Source of the DNA: Saccoglossus kowalevskii
Taxonomy: Eukaryota; Hemichordata; Enteropneusta; Harrimaniidae
NCBI RefSeq assembly: GCF_000003605.2
Contig: NW_003131853.1
Coordinates: 340,917-404,916, forward strand
DNA length: 64,000 bases
Direction of reading: 5' to 3'
The position numbers were made by a program, and so were the translations under genes. Numbering within the stretch: position 1 is the stretch's first letter; every line of letters starts with the position of its first letter. Below the pieces are notes generated by a model, which saw nothing but the letters and a program-made list of their open reading frames with translations, was not told where the DNA came from and ran no database searches. Shown here one piece after another: positions 13,401 to 26,700 of this stretch.

Positions 13401-14033
13401 TAATAGGTTACTGTGGAATCAACTGTTGAACATCCATTCTTTGTATTTGGTCAAGGCTGGTCTTCCGTTAGACCCGATCGTACCTTGCAGCGGTATGGCC
13501 TATCATGCCATCAGCTGTCTGTAGGTGATGTTTGTATTTCATTGACATTAAAAGAGAAAAATGGAAGACTACAACAAAAAGAAGTGAAACATGGTAATAT
13601 TGCGAGTGACACTGCTGACAGTTTAGAGCAACCAGAATTCAAGAGACCGAAACTTGAACCGCCAGCACTACCTCATGAAAACATTGGTTTGCAAACAGAC
13701 ATGCATACAAGATCACTAGAGACAAATATAGGTCATTATACAACCTATTATACTATAACAGATAAACAACAACAACAACAACACAACAACAACAAAGAAC
13801 AGTCTGTGGAAAGGAGTACAACACCTGTTGACCAGAATAGAAATGTTTATGAACAGTCGGCAAAAGAAGACAAGAAGTTAGTACGTCTGAAAAAACGAAG
13901 ATGGTCAGATCCGGGTCAACTTGTAGAAAAAGAAGACAAAGAATCTGATGATCATCTTCCTGTACCTTTACCGTTAGAAACTCTAGCTAAGTTTTCACGT
14001 CAACCTATACCATATGGAATCTCAGGGACGTAG
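10436..14033 (+). CDS. ATXN1: Ataxin-1 family protein, two coding exons
   Basis: Coding exons are 10436-12171 and 13407-14033, joined in phase 0. The 5' acceptor is 'cgtattacag' and the donor 'caa|gtatgt'. The first in-frame Met after the acceptor is at 10471, giving about 775 residues (human ataxin-1 is about 815). Residues ~503-617 form the AXH domain, with FMKGSIIQLA, EDLKIDSSTV, PFFVFGQGWSS and LSVGDVCISLTLK; the intron falls inside it. The N-terminal half is Pro/Ser/Thr/His-rich and keeps the ataxin-1 motif QIESYSAMLASMGS. Near the C-terminus KKRRWSDPG (W733, S734) matches the vertebrate nuclear-localisation, UHM-ligand and 14-3-3 site around S776. The only glutamine run is Q5 at residues 688-692, after the AXH domain. 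Family role: a nuclear transcriptional co-repressor and RNA-binding partner, for example of Capicua. Upstream untranslated exons were not identified. Confidence 0.95.
12417..12970 (+). repeat. Hairpin-ended repeat copy B, in ataxin-1 intron
   Basis: This is a diverged copy of the family at 1118-1876. It retains 'cagatttgttcatttt', 'tcttcaattctctattttt' and, after an interruption, 'cttgccatttttggtgaat' and 'cttgaaaactaccagctcg'. It is split at about 12590 by another copy of the same family. The whole lies within the intron 12172-13406. Confidence 0.65.
12591..12808 (+). repeat. Hairpin-ended repeat copy C, nested in copy B
   Basis: It starts 'ggcttcgccgtcaactttgt' followed by CGAGCAGAGCTC, which is the family's 5' hairpin. 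It ends at the 3' hairpin AAGCT-GAGAC-AGCTT (12791-12805). Only one internal unit remains, so it is about 218 bp against about 760 bp for copy A. The flanking copy B sequence resumes directly after it. Confidence 0.6.
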
Positions 14034-17000
14034 GCAATGCATAATATATAAATATCATTATATTACACAAGAATCGGTAATGGGATTATGTCTAGTCTTT
14101 CCTACTCCAATGTTTTGTACATTTTGAGAAAACTTAGTTTTTTTTGTTATTGAGAAAGACAAATTTAGCAGCTGCTTTGTAATCACTGCCTTGTGTCAAA
14201 AACACCCAAATTGTCAATATGTGTCGGTTTCTCTTATATGAAAAAAAAAGGAATTCTTTGGCATATATCCCATTAGTTTCTTAGTGTGTTTTTACCATTT
14301 ACAATGCTGACACAAGTAAATAGCACATAGAAGTATCTGTATTAAAGTTGTAATATCTATCTCCACCCAAGATAGCTAGCTCTTAAAATAATATTGCTGC
14401 TGCCATGCTTTCATTGATTTGCAAGGTGCAACTGGGAAGAGCAAACTCTTTATACGACTGTCTACATTTACATTTTACATAAGTCTGTATGGTGTAGAGA
14501 GTTTTGTACTTTTCTTGTTGTGCCCCAAGGCTTCACATGCTTATTCTCATTTCCTATATAGTATTTGTACTGAATTAAAACTGGAGTAAAAAAAAAACAT
14601 ATTTACAAAAATTATAATATAGAACTTTTTTTTTTAACTGAAAGCTTTATAAATTATAGTTGAAATGTTTTCAAAATTCCATTTCTTCATATAAATAATA
14701 ACGATAATAGTGTTGGATGCATGATTTTGTTTGTGTTAAGGTCATTTAAATTTCTTTATTGAAAGTACCCATTTGTCATGTACATTAGGTCACTTTGAAA
14801 ATGTACCTGTACCTACAAGTAACAAGGGAGGGCTGACTATATTATTAAATTGTGTTATAACAAATCTTGGTGCTGCATGGTACATTGTAAAGCTTTCTTT
14901 TTTCTGTTATGTTCATACTAGTATTTCCAACATTTCCGAATATTTCAACATTTACAAGTTACGATTTCATAGTTTGTTGTTTTACACTTATTGCAAAATG
15001 GTCTCAATATATCTTGGTATATTTGGCTTTTAGATTTAAACACTGCATACATATATATTATATACATATGGTATATATAAATAAACAAATAAGTTCATAT
15101 AATAATGTGATGGGTTGTTGACCTTTCCTTTCTCAGGGTTGGAAATGCAACTAAAATGGACCTCTTGCTGTGAAATGTACATTTTATACATTTTGATACT
15201 ACCAATGTATGGCAAAGTTTTTTTTTTGTCTCTTGCAAACATAATTATGTGCATGAAAGATTGGCAATAATTAACCCTGCGCTCAGCTCTCACAATAACC
15301 ACCCATTGCCCTGAAGTGTTGTGCTGCAAGTTACAAGGCATCCAATATATCTTTTCTTTTTAGCTGTTTATATCATTTGCTGAACCAACAAGGGCTGAAA
15401 TAATTGTCAGAAACCTTTCTTTATGGTTTTATTTTCTGCTGGTAGTGAAGTAGTTTATTTTTGTGCGATGCACTAATAGTAAGTTCACTTGATGCTGTTC
15501 AACTTTGTATGTGATGGTATTACTTTACAGTAGTATTACAGAAAAACGAAAGTTAGCATCAATTTGGTGTCCACTTGCATTCCATGGCATCACTGACTGT
15601 GTAAACATAACTACCTGCAAAGGAAATTATGAAATGATTGTTGATTCTTCATATTGGTAATTAACATTGACAGATGCTTGGTAATACAGCAAATAGAACT
15701 GTACAATAAGTTTATTGCAGTAAATTCAAGTTGAAGTGTTTTTAGTGCTTAGAACATTCACCTTCAAACCACAAGTACAAGCAGAAAAGTGTACATTAGT
15801 AATCTGGGCTTAAGCATTGGCAAATTGCATTTAGATTTGGCTACAGATTGTAATTTTCGCCACCAATGGGTAAGCACAATTTCAAATGACTCTGATCATG
15901 AACTAGAATGTAACCTCAATCGCAGAAAGGTAAATTGAAGATATTGCAAGATGGAAATTGTTAAAAGTACAATTTTGTGTTATTTTCCCCCATCTATTTG
16001 AAAAGTGGCTTTGCATAGTTGGTATGAGGGCTGTGAAAAACAATGTAGTATTACCCACAATCACTAAAGCTAATTAAACTAATCCATGGTGTGAGCCCAA
16101 AGTAATAGTTCATGGAGAACGTACAAAGTTTGATTTGACCTATGCGACATGTAGTGTCAGGTCAGTCTCCAGGCAATGCCGTACACATCAGTTCAAATTG
16201 TGTGCAGCACCATAAAATGTGCTTGCCTACATGCTACCATTTTGTGTGCATGCATTGAACTAAGCTGGTGTTCGCTTCTCATCAAAACATTTACATTGTA
16301 TTTTTGTCTGTTTCATGGTTTGTACAGGGATAGAGAGCTCGTTGCTACATTCAAGAGAATGGCCAAGATTGTATTTAACAAGAAACCTTGATATTTGTTG
16401 GCTGTAGGAACCTTGATTTTTCATATTCAACATATCATGTTGACTAACTTAATGCTAGGACTTGCTGGATGCGATTTGTTACTGTACGAGTAATTGTAAA
16501 TCAATGCTTGATTCTGCTTTGTGCCAAATGTATGAAAAATGCTGTTCTGGTCTTTTTACAGATATCTTGATTTATTCTCTTGTAGCAGTTGTATTTACAC
16601 ATAAACAGTGGCAATGATGTACTATGAACACTTTACATGTATCTCATTTGAAAATGATTTTGAGGAGACTCGTGATTTACAATGAATTATTTGCAAGTCA
16701 ATGGGATGTAAGCTAGTTTCAATGGATTTTTTTTCAACTTAGTGCAGATGTAGAGTTGGAAGTAACACTGGATTGTAAAATTTCAGCACTATCAATCTTG
16801 TTGCAGATTGTTAAAGCACCGCAGTTTCAAAGCATGTGTACCGGTAATTCAAATGTTGTTTGAACAATGCATTTTATATTTTTTATGGCACCCATTAGGA
16901 ACTTGGCATGTGTAAACTTGTGTTGCTTTAATATTATGTTCAGGATTGTCAAACCAGTGGTAAAAATCTATAAGTAATGTCATTAACTTAAAAACAGACG

Positions 17001-18067
17001 ATAGGTGTACACAATTCATTGACTGGGGATTAAGGAAAGTGTTTTACTGAATTAGTGTGTATTAATACAAAATTGCAATGTCTGATAGCTACCTCAATAC
17101 TTAATTCACCAGGATTATGGCTGGAACAACAATCGCTGTAACTTGTTTTGCACTTCTTTTGTTGCTGTATTATTTCCATATGTGAAATGAAAATAATATA
17201 GCACTGTACAGTTTCTCATCCCCTTGTGAATTGGCAATTTGAGTGATAGTCTTACATTTCCCCAAATCACGTTGCATTGTATATTTATGTTTGCTAATGT
17301 ATACTACAGCTTTCTTTGCTATTATGTGTGAACTTCACTATATACACCTGACCAGAGCGTTTGAAGGGTTACAGTCATCGTGAAGCATACATTTCAATTT
17401 TGTGTAAAAATTGCATTTTATACACATGGTGTATATTGCATAGAATTTGTATCAAACATGTGACTGTGGCACTTTAAGGTTGAACAAAAACAAAAAAACA
17501 TTCTATATATTACAACCTATTTTATTGCACATTAAACTAATTTGCCCTGGAATCATGTTTTCCATTTTATCATTTATTGTTTTTCCAACATTCAAATCAT
17601 AAATTCATACATGCACCCTTTGTGTTTTTTTGGTGCCTTGTCTTTGTAAAGTGGGAAACTTTGATTCCATGGCTTGGTAGTATATTCCCCAACAATTAAA
17701 TGGTTTATCCAAATGTGATGTTACAATATGTATACCATGTAATGCTTTGTGTTTTTTTTTAATATTATAAATAGACCATTTCATTTTACATGGAAAGTCT
17801 GGTGTTACAGGTCAGGGTTAGGAAGCTTAAGAAACATTTACTCTAATAACTCATTATAGACTGAATATATTATCTGGTATAAATCCAATTACCAGTCCAA
17901 AATGACTTGGCCTGAAAGAGATTCTGCTACCTCCGATTCTAATTTTATTTCATCCTACCTGTTTTTAATTGTCATGCTGTGCATGCCACACAATTTTATT
18001 GTTGGAATGTTTGCAAAAATTCCTGGAATAAAAAGGTAATATAGTGTCTCTATATAATTGCAATAAA
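14034..18067 (+). other. Probable long 3' UTR of ataxin-1
   Basis: No coding exon is recognisable in these 4 kb on either strand. AATAAA signals lie at 18027-18032 and 18062-18067, and a minor one near 15077. Vertebrate ATXN1 also has a 3' UTR of several kilobases, so reading this stretch as the transcript tail is reasonable but inferred. Confidence 0.45.
18027..18067 (+). terminator. Candidate polyadenylation signals
   Basis: Two AATAAA hexamers, 35 bp apart, occur at 18027 and 18062, followed by T-rich sequence ('tgtctgttttat'). They are the best candidate for the ataxin-1 transcript end. Confidence 0.4.
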
Positions 18068-18665
18068 TGTCTGTTTTATTTAAAGCCATTGCCTCTCAAT
18101 ATTGCACTTGTATCATGTTAGACATGTGTATCTAACCATATTTATAGTATGGAACAAGAAATTGTGCTAATTTTATATACACATACTATATTGGATATGT
18201 CATCCATATGCATGTACATGTGAAAGTTGTACATCTGATCTTGGTATGTGTAACCACTTTCCAAAACATTGAAATTTCAAGATGTGCAAAATTAGACTCC
18301 AATGTGAAACTAGTTCACAAGATGCAATATTTAACTGCATTCAACTGTACATCTTTTTTTTTCCTAGATGAAGATAATTGGATCTGTGTTGAGCAGTGGT
18401 TAGCGCCACCTAACATTGAGGGAGAAAATGCTTAATTTGCCCGTTGAGGGAGACATTTCTCATTGTGGTAGAATAGTCTTTTTGCGGTAAACTGATGTAC
18501 ATGAAGAATAACTACTGGTATATATCTGTTTTATACTGTTCACGAATTGGGTATAAATCATGCAGTTTAATACTTAAAGAAGTGAGTTGTGCATGTGCAG
18601 TTATAGGATTATACAAACCTAGATTCCCCCCCCCCCCTCAAGATATTGATTCATCCATTTTTAAG

Positions 18666-19354
18666 ATGACTACGGCGAATGACCAAACCAATGGCCTGAG
18701 GGCAATTATGGGTGTATGGATATCTCTCATTTTTTACAATGCTTATATTCTGGACTGTAAGTGCATAGTTCTATCAAGTATTAAAACTTGTTTATACAAT
18801 GGAATTCTTCCACATTGTATCCAAATAGTACATGCCAAAATTTGAATTTTCCATGAACTTTAAGGCAAAGCTTAATTAAGTGATAATTGTTTTGTATATT
18901 TATGTATTACTTATAAAATACTACACAATTGTATATGTTTTATGGTCTTTAACATTAATGGAGACTACATTGCAAAAACGCTTGTTGACTCAGTGACTCT
19001 TGGCTCATTGGAAATATAGGCAATGAAACATGAAAAAACATTATCTCTGAGCAAGATCCATCACATTCCACAAAGACATCGAGGATTTGAGACTTAATTT
19101 TTGCAGAAGGTCCTGTTAACAATTTAGTGAATAGTCAGATGAAGATGTGGTCACTTATACCTGTGTTTAGCATTTCTATTTTCTTTTTGCTGATTTCCTC
19201 GTAGCAGCTTCCAGGATGGTGGCATCAACCCCAAGACGTGACTCTTTCAATCAAAAGCCCATTGATGCTCTCTCCAATCAATACACAAACTACAAGGAGA
19301 GAGGCAGCAACACTTGCGGCCTAAAAGAATCACGTTCAATAAACTCATTCACTA
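18666..19354 (+). CDS. Possible two-exon gene start, unknown product
   Basis: Candidate exon 1 is 18666-18756, beginning MTTANDQTNGLRAIMG and followed by a hydrophobic stretch, with donor 'ct|gtaagt'. Candidate exon 2 is 19208-19354, after acceptor 'cgtagcag'; it encodes a polar basic segment including MVASTPRRDSFNQKP and ends at donor 'acta|gtaagc'. The two join in frame in phase 1, and exon 2 is less AT-rich than its surroundings. A phase-1 continuation was not found. No homology is recognised, and the segment does not join in frame to the channel gene at 32391. It may be chance. Confidence 0.25.
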
Positions 19355-20617
19355 GTAAGCGAAACAAACTGACAAACAGAACACTATTTAAAAAGGTTAT
19401 TTCGCTTTCAAGACCAATTTGAAAGTTGATGTAGAAGTGGAGGTACAATCTTATCCCGCCGTATCCGTATCAGATTTAAAGAGACAACAATTTAGAATTT
19501 GACTTAGTTCAACAGTATACACATTTGTAGAACTTTGCAACAATGTTAATAGATACAGGCACACTTGACTGAAAAGCGTTCAGTGATTCTTGAAGTACTC
19601 TTCCAAGCGTCTTTGTCTCAGGTCTTGGTCTCCTAGACCCTTGGTTAAAATTGAACTAATTCTTATTTTAAAGTACCCAGTGTCCCCATCCTGTCAGCGG
19701 AGGGCACTGTATCATATAAAACATCATATGACCGAAGGATTTATAATCTGATGAATAAAACCTTAATTTGTCTACAAGATAAATCTTGTACGAATATATG
19801 GTATTATCATGCATACAAGTGTGTTATCCACTTATTTCTATTGTTATAGAAGTGAAAATATCAGTACTACTTGTACAATTGAAAAGTGGACAGTGTAAAT
19901 TAACCTTATTCATTCAGGATGAAACATATTAAAACATTGTTCCCCAATTATATGTAGGTATTTCAGATGTGTTTCCATAAAAACTATGTACTTCCATAAT
20001 ATTTATGCGAGTGTGCTGAAGAGATTTGTGATTTAGCCAATGGATATGTCCCAAACTCACTCGCGTACGAGTAGCATTGCATTTCGTCCGAGGCTTCCAG
20101 TGAAAGTCTCTACTTTTCCTCCGTCAAATTCCATCACTATTTCCAACAGAACTGTATCATATGATACAAAATCATTGCACTCTGAATCGATAAGTAATGG
20201 CAAGACATTTGTCAATAGTTTTAATGCCACAATAATGAATATTTTGACAATTTAACTACTCATTCAATTATGAACAACATTTAATATTTTTAATATCTGA
20301 TTGCCACATACAAATTTATAATGTCATTAAATTCCAAAACAAATTTTCAATTTGAAATATACTTTGGGTATAAATTATTGTCTTCACTATTATAAATCCC
20401 GTCATTTATATTAGATTTCTGCATAAGGTGCATGCTGAACTAACCTAGAAAATATGTAGTTCGAAGTTAACAAGTAGAATTAATATAGTAATCCAATAAA
20501 TTCGAAAGGAAGGGACATAATTGCTCTACATAAAACAAAGTCTAGTGTGCATTTCATACTAAGCATATTGCAAATATTGATTTTGTAATATATACCATCA
20601 TCGAACAGTCCATTGTC

Positions 20618-20690
20618 AAACCTGGTACCTAACACAATGAATAGCGTGTCTGCCTAGCATAAGGTAGATTGTGGTTCAGACTCTTAGCAG
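20618..20690 (+). repeat. tRNA-like SINE head (tentative)
   Basis: The segment 'aatagcgtgtctgcctagca' followed by 'taaggtagattgtggttcag' resembles a decayed tRNA-Ala-like sequence, with a B-box-like GGTTCAGACTC. It does not fold into an intact tRNA. A tRNA-derived SINE remnant is the simplest reading. Confidence 0.3.
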
Positions 20691-23154
20691 TTCTCAGACA
20701 GATATTATGGGTCTCAACAGGTGACTGACTTATCTCCTAATGAGTGAGCAGATCTATTATTCTATAGTTCACCCTTCAACTGCCTCACCTATCTTGCTGG
20801 ACTGGTCATTGCCTTGAATGGTGTTCTCAGAGGCACAACACATATTATTAGGGACACACTACTTAAATATCTTTCTTCCATGGAGAAGGTGAATATGACA
20901 CTGAAAACCAGCTTTGCATGTTGTCTACTAATTTAAGCAATGCACACAACTAAGATGCACGATTGGAGTTCCCGTGTTTTCTGTGCTGACGTCACTATTG
21001 ATCATGTGTTGGTAGAGGGTCATTTGTTCTCTATGACTTCGAGAAACTCCCCCAGGCAGTAACATGTCATGACTGGTAAATGCATTTCAGTCTCCTCACA
21101 CACTTTGATTTGCGAGCTGTTCATATTTCATATTGAGTTCAAAGTTACAGGCACACATACACACATATAAACATGAAACATTGGATACGTACTCGCAACT
21201 ATGGCCCTGTAAGTCTAGCCTTGTTCGTTTGGGTACTTCATATGTCATGGGTGTATTGAATATCTTGTACAGAGTACATCTGCAATATCTCGTTTATATC
21301 AAGTTTTATCACTTTAGGTACTAGTCTTATTCCAGTATTTAGAAATATTCACTGGGACTGATGTGTTAGAACAATTATCACGACCAGAAACATAAATATC
21401 GTAGAGGAACGACTTATGACGTCATGTACCAATTCTACCCCAGAAGAAATAACATGGGCAGATAAAATGAACGAAGTCACAGGTTCGAGAAAGTTCAGCA
21501 TTAAAATCTTTTCTTTCCCCACAGGATAACCTATTTCAATGTTCTTGCAATTTATAATTATTATTTTTATAATATGCATAATACAAGGAGCATACATGGC
21601 ACTTCCAACGCCATTGGTGATATTGCTATGGTGACGTCTCACTATGGCATTTATTTACACATTATGTAAAGTGGAAATAACATATCCAAAAGTCCTATAG
21701 GGAAAATGTAAACTCAACTACAGCCGTAAAAGCTGTGCGAAGTTTGGAGTAATAACAGGGAAAAATCATTAATACAAATTGTAGATTTTTTTTACATAAA
21801 AAACTACAGAAGTATTTTCTAACACCATTATTATTGGCGAATAATATATTCAATTATTGTATCTTTAACTTTAATTATTCAACCAGCTGAAACATATGCC
21901 AGTACGGAAGGAAATTGTATTAAACAGAGAATTGTAGTGTGTATTGCTCGTAGAGATATGTTGGGACTCGTTTGTGGATTATTATATAAGCACACCCTTA
22001 GGGATCACACGTACGCTTACACATTGAATATATAGAAAACTATTTTACTGCATTAGTATATGTTGTTAATATGTGTTCCGCACTGCTCCAGGGAAGATTA
22101 CCCACAATTCACTATATTGATATTTGTCATACAGTGCACTTTAATTGAAGGAACACAAGCTTCAAAACCCCATTCCGACTATATACTGTAAAATAGTTTA
22201 TTTAAGCTAGCATTAATTTTGGCTGAAAGGACATTTTGGCTGTTTTTTATGAATGCCATTTATATATGATGATGATCGGCGGTAATTAGTGCCATTGTCA
22301 AACCTCATAATTGTGATTCCCACTAGAAAATTGGGTTGTGGGAAAATCAATGTTTATCAACAACATGTCGCACATTCGCAGCGCGACGACCACTGACCTT
22401 TAAGGTCCTTTCAAACGTTCGCTAGATTTTGAGAGGCTGCTTTATGTAACATGACAATACACAGCTGTATCAGTTACTATCATGGTCTAATTGATTGTGT
22501 CTCAGTGGTGAAATGACATATCGTAGTTAAAAAACAAAAGTGTAGCAAATGAACTAGTTTCAACTAACAACGATACTTCGTCAGATTTCGTATCGTAATG
22601 AATAACAACTACGTGAATGACGTCACTGACCACTATGTTATATTATTTATGATGACATTCATTTCAGATAAGCTGAAAGTAAGGCTATTAAATTAAGGGA
22701 TGGAGTGACAGGTTGAAGCTGGTGTTTGTAAGACTCAATGACGTAAAATTGATGTTAGAGTCACGACACAACACAAAATAATGCAGTTGTCCATCATTAT
22801 TTTCTGTGCATGTTATTTGTGTTTCAGTTTGCTTGTTTTGTACTTATTGACTGTCATTCAGCCATTTATTTTGTGTTGTTCGATTTTCCATTTTTTATGT
22901 ATTTTTAATCTTATGAGTTTTGTGATCAATCGGGCATAGTGTTCTCCTAAAGCTTTTTACACCACAATTATGGTCAAAATGTTTATTTAACTATTTGCAA
23001 TAACAGAACATAACAATTAGCAATAACAGTTCATCATATGCCATACCAAAAACGTTTTGGTCATTATGTCGCTGATAATGCTATTATTTTTAACAACTCA
23101 AAGTGTACATGATTTCTAGCAATGGTATATTTATCTATACCAATTATTTGACAT

Positions 23155-23705
23155 GTCACATACCACCTCGTTATACTGGAACTCTTTTAGATGCAACCTC
23201 GTTATATATTAACCTATTTTGCACATCCCCTTGTTATACTGAACCGCCTACAAATACCAACTCATGATCATACGGAAACCATTTTACATGCCACGTTGTA
23301 TTAATCCCGGGCACATGCCACCTCTTCATAATGACATACCACTTCATTACACAGGACCCCTTCACACACAACATTTTTATATTGAGCCCCTCTCATATGA
23401 CACCTTGTTATACTCAACACCTTTCACACACCAACTCGTAACAATGAAAATGGTTCTTCACATACCACCTTCTTATATTGAACCCCTTTCACAAGCCACC
23501 TTGCTATACTGAATACATTTCACATACCACCTTGTTATACCGAACTTTTTCATATACCACCTCGTTATAACACCTTAATATGCAACCTCTTTATACTGAA
23601 CCCACCTCGTTATAATACACTTCTTTTCATGCCACTTCTTTCTATTGAACCCCTTGCAATTACCAGCTCGTCACACTGAACCCCTTAGTAAACCATCTCA
23701 TACGA
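23155..23705. repeat. Degenerate ~31-bp minisatellite
   Basis: About 17 diverged units follow the pattern 'cacataccacctcgttatac' then 'tgaacccctttt'. The best-preserved pair is at 23459-23520, where the spacing is 31 bp. The open frame across it is a by-product of the repeat. The divergence points to an old array, in contrast to the identical units at 4951-5405. Confidence 0.8.
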
Positions 23706-26700
23706 AATTAGCTGTAATTTGTTATCAGTTTTTATAAAAACATAAATTAGTCCATTCTTCAGACAATATTTTTTTACTCTCGTTTTTATTTCATTTGTAA
23801 TATTGAAATACGTATATATTTCATTAAAAAATATGAACAGATGCCGTACATTATTCTGTAGTTACAGTGTGCATCATCACATAAGCCAACTCTGTTGCGT
23901 TAGTGGCATTATTGAACCAATCAGAAAGTTCCTTGCAGGACGTCCTTAGACGACTGGGATGGAACGATAGAAATGATGACATTACATCAGACATTGTAAT
24001 ATACACCAACAGTTAATGAATGTGTGGTGATAATTATCCGTAAGCAATCCAACAAGTCGATGCATCAGAGCAATCGTTTATTTTAATTAATTTTATTTTT
24101 AGAATGTATTGTTGCCTCCTAGCTCGTCCACCTACGGACTCATTGGAACAGTCCGCTCTCGACTCCATTCCTCCCCATCTATTTGATTTCTAACACTGTG
24201 GCCTGCCGTAAACTCGTCGTACATTGCCTCGGTGGCAACAGGGAGCTAACACAGGATAAGTATTTGCAGATATTAAATTTCCTTGTGGGGTCGGACCTTG
24301 AGTAATAATTTAGAAACACACGGTGGTCAGAACTGGGCGTTTTCATTTACATCCCGTATCATACTGTGAATGTGTGCCGTAATCTCGTGCTGTCATCTCA
24401 ACTGTAAAGGTAGGCAAAGAATGGCAATACGCGTTGACGATAAAACGAATAATATATTCTAGCGTATAAATTTATATTTGAACATGAATGTCGCTTACGC
24501 CAATCAGTAATTCTTCTTTAATATTGTTGAGGTGTGCTCGTTAACATTTTGAGATCGTTATTTCTATAGCTTTGTTGAAGGATTGTGACTATTGATATTG
24601 TGTGAACTATTTGATGGCATCGGGAAATATTTAAAAATTTGTTCCGGACTCATCCTCCTTTCAAATAACTGCTGTTTGTACTAATTTGAAACAGAGGTAT
24701 ATCGTTGCAAATCTTGTTTCATTATAACACTACTCAAAAGCGTTAGAAAATGATATTAGAACAACCCAAATAGGAAGCCGAAATGAACATAATTCCTCAA
24801 GTTCAGTTCAAAACATATTTTATATAGCAGTGGAAAGACCCCAATAACACTTTATTAAATATAACATTAAAATGGCGTGCTCCCTTGACAATAGTTGCTT
24901 CATTGACTACATTGAAGAAAATTGTAAAAGGTAAAAGACAATGAATACATTTTGTTATCAACAAATAGTGTATTTGAACCCATCTGATAAGTTCTTTTAT
25001 TTTTTGAAAAATGAAAATATATAATTGGTTTCTATCTTTGGCTGTACTTTCGTAAATATGCACAGAAACAATTTAATCTATGCTATTGTATTATTGTCAA
25101 TTCAATATATTTTTTTGCTCAAATTTAATTTTCCAATTTCAATATTTAATGCGTCGAAGCATAATTATCTTGACGTTCAACAGCCTCGATGATGAATGGA
25201 CACATGTCCTTGGTTGAATGTCTTCAAACAATCATCGAGTATCGCTGTTATCGGGCAAAGTTTATCGCAAACTAAAGTTAACTTTGAATAGCGTTAACCT
25301 TGAAATTTCGGTTAACAATAGACAATTAATAGAAATTGAAGGTGACAACAGGACAAACAAAGGTGTTGTAGTGGCGTCAAAACATAGTACGATATTTCCA
25401 CATTCGATGATAGCCAATTATGTCGAAGTCTCAATTATGTCTCAAGGCAATATTTTCCTCTGAAAGATCGCCATTTCGACATTGAACTATAGGACGAATG
25501 CAGGTTCATGATAAAATTATTCGATTTTTGCAACAGACGTTCGGTCCGCAACTTTAGTTTTATGCAATACGCGATTTCACGCAGTGAACGGCAGATCACC
25601 AATTAATTAAATGATTGCATAATTGTATAATTAAAAAAAACATAAATTCATTATACTTTCGGGAAAACCCACAAAACATCTATTTAAACAATGTAAACCT
25701 AGTGAATAATATTAGCTTTCCAGGCAAAATTCACAAAGACAATTGCATAGTTACAATGCACCAATACATATTTATTGTTATCGGTAAGACATTGAATAAA
25801 TTGATAAATCTAACAAACACATTGTATTCTAGTGGCACGTTTTTTGTGATATCTCAATTTTCTCGAATTTCGTAGACCGATATTTCTGTCCATTTTGTAC
25901 CAGGAATAACCTACCCCAATAATTATTGTAATGAAGTACATGTAAAATAAATTAAAATATCCATCGTGTACTCATTATATATGTGAATAGGAATCAATGT
26001 AGAAGTCAGATTTGAATGACAGGTGACAGATTTAAATTGTCCCTGCTGTCGTTGACTTGTTTAATAGTTGCAATGTTTTCTACTACTATTATGGAGTATT
26101 TATTCCTTGAATGTAATATTTAAAACTATGTCAATTGCGTATAAGTCAGCTGCTTATTTTGCGTGAATATTTTATTAATCCAATTGGAAGAACAGCTTTC
26201 AGATTCAGTGTTTACAATAAATTGTTTGTTGACCAAATACCAAACTGTAGCTTGTTTTAATAACACAAATAAGTCAATATTTTATTACATAATGACAAAA
26301 GTAATGTAATATGTACCAAATCAAAATGTAACTTGTTTTTTTAACATTGTATACAATTTAATTAGTTTTACACGAGTAGCCGCTGTTGTGTTTATTGTCG
26401 GGCCATTGGCGATTTATCATGCACGTTTTCACTGAACAATATATCATTGTTGACGAGAGGTGCCTTGATATTGTACAAAGTATACAATTAGTTTGTTCAC
26501 GCCCGATTATATTTTTTAGAGATTTTTTAAATTCAATGAAATTTGTAAGTGTTTATATGTTCGTGAATTAACTACCACTGTCTGCGCGCTCGTCTTTCGT
26601 CATGTATACGTATATTTACATTTATGTGTGTGATCAGTGAATTGCATAAGTTGGATGTTTACACTAAGTTATAAACTGTATGTTCCACAGTGAGTTGGAA

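Noticed and set aside
13764-13798. CAA-repeat as a disease-type polyglutamine expansion
   Set aside because: Only five glutamines, encoded by CAA, followed by His/Asn, and located after rather than before the AXH domain.
18380-18470. 'gcagtggttagcgcca' resembling a tRNA A box
   Set aside because: No B box or fold follows, so it is too weak to call a SINE.
20040-20255. Ser/Thr-rich 71-codon frame, considered as a 5' exon of the channel
   Set aside because: Available donors are in the wrong phase for the 32391 acceptor, and no domain is present.
23264-23512. 82-codon frame with repeated YIEPLS/TLLY words
   Set aside because: It is produced by the underlying 31-bp minisatellite.
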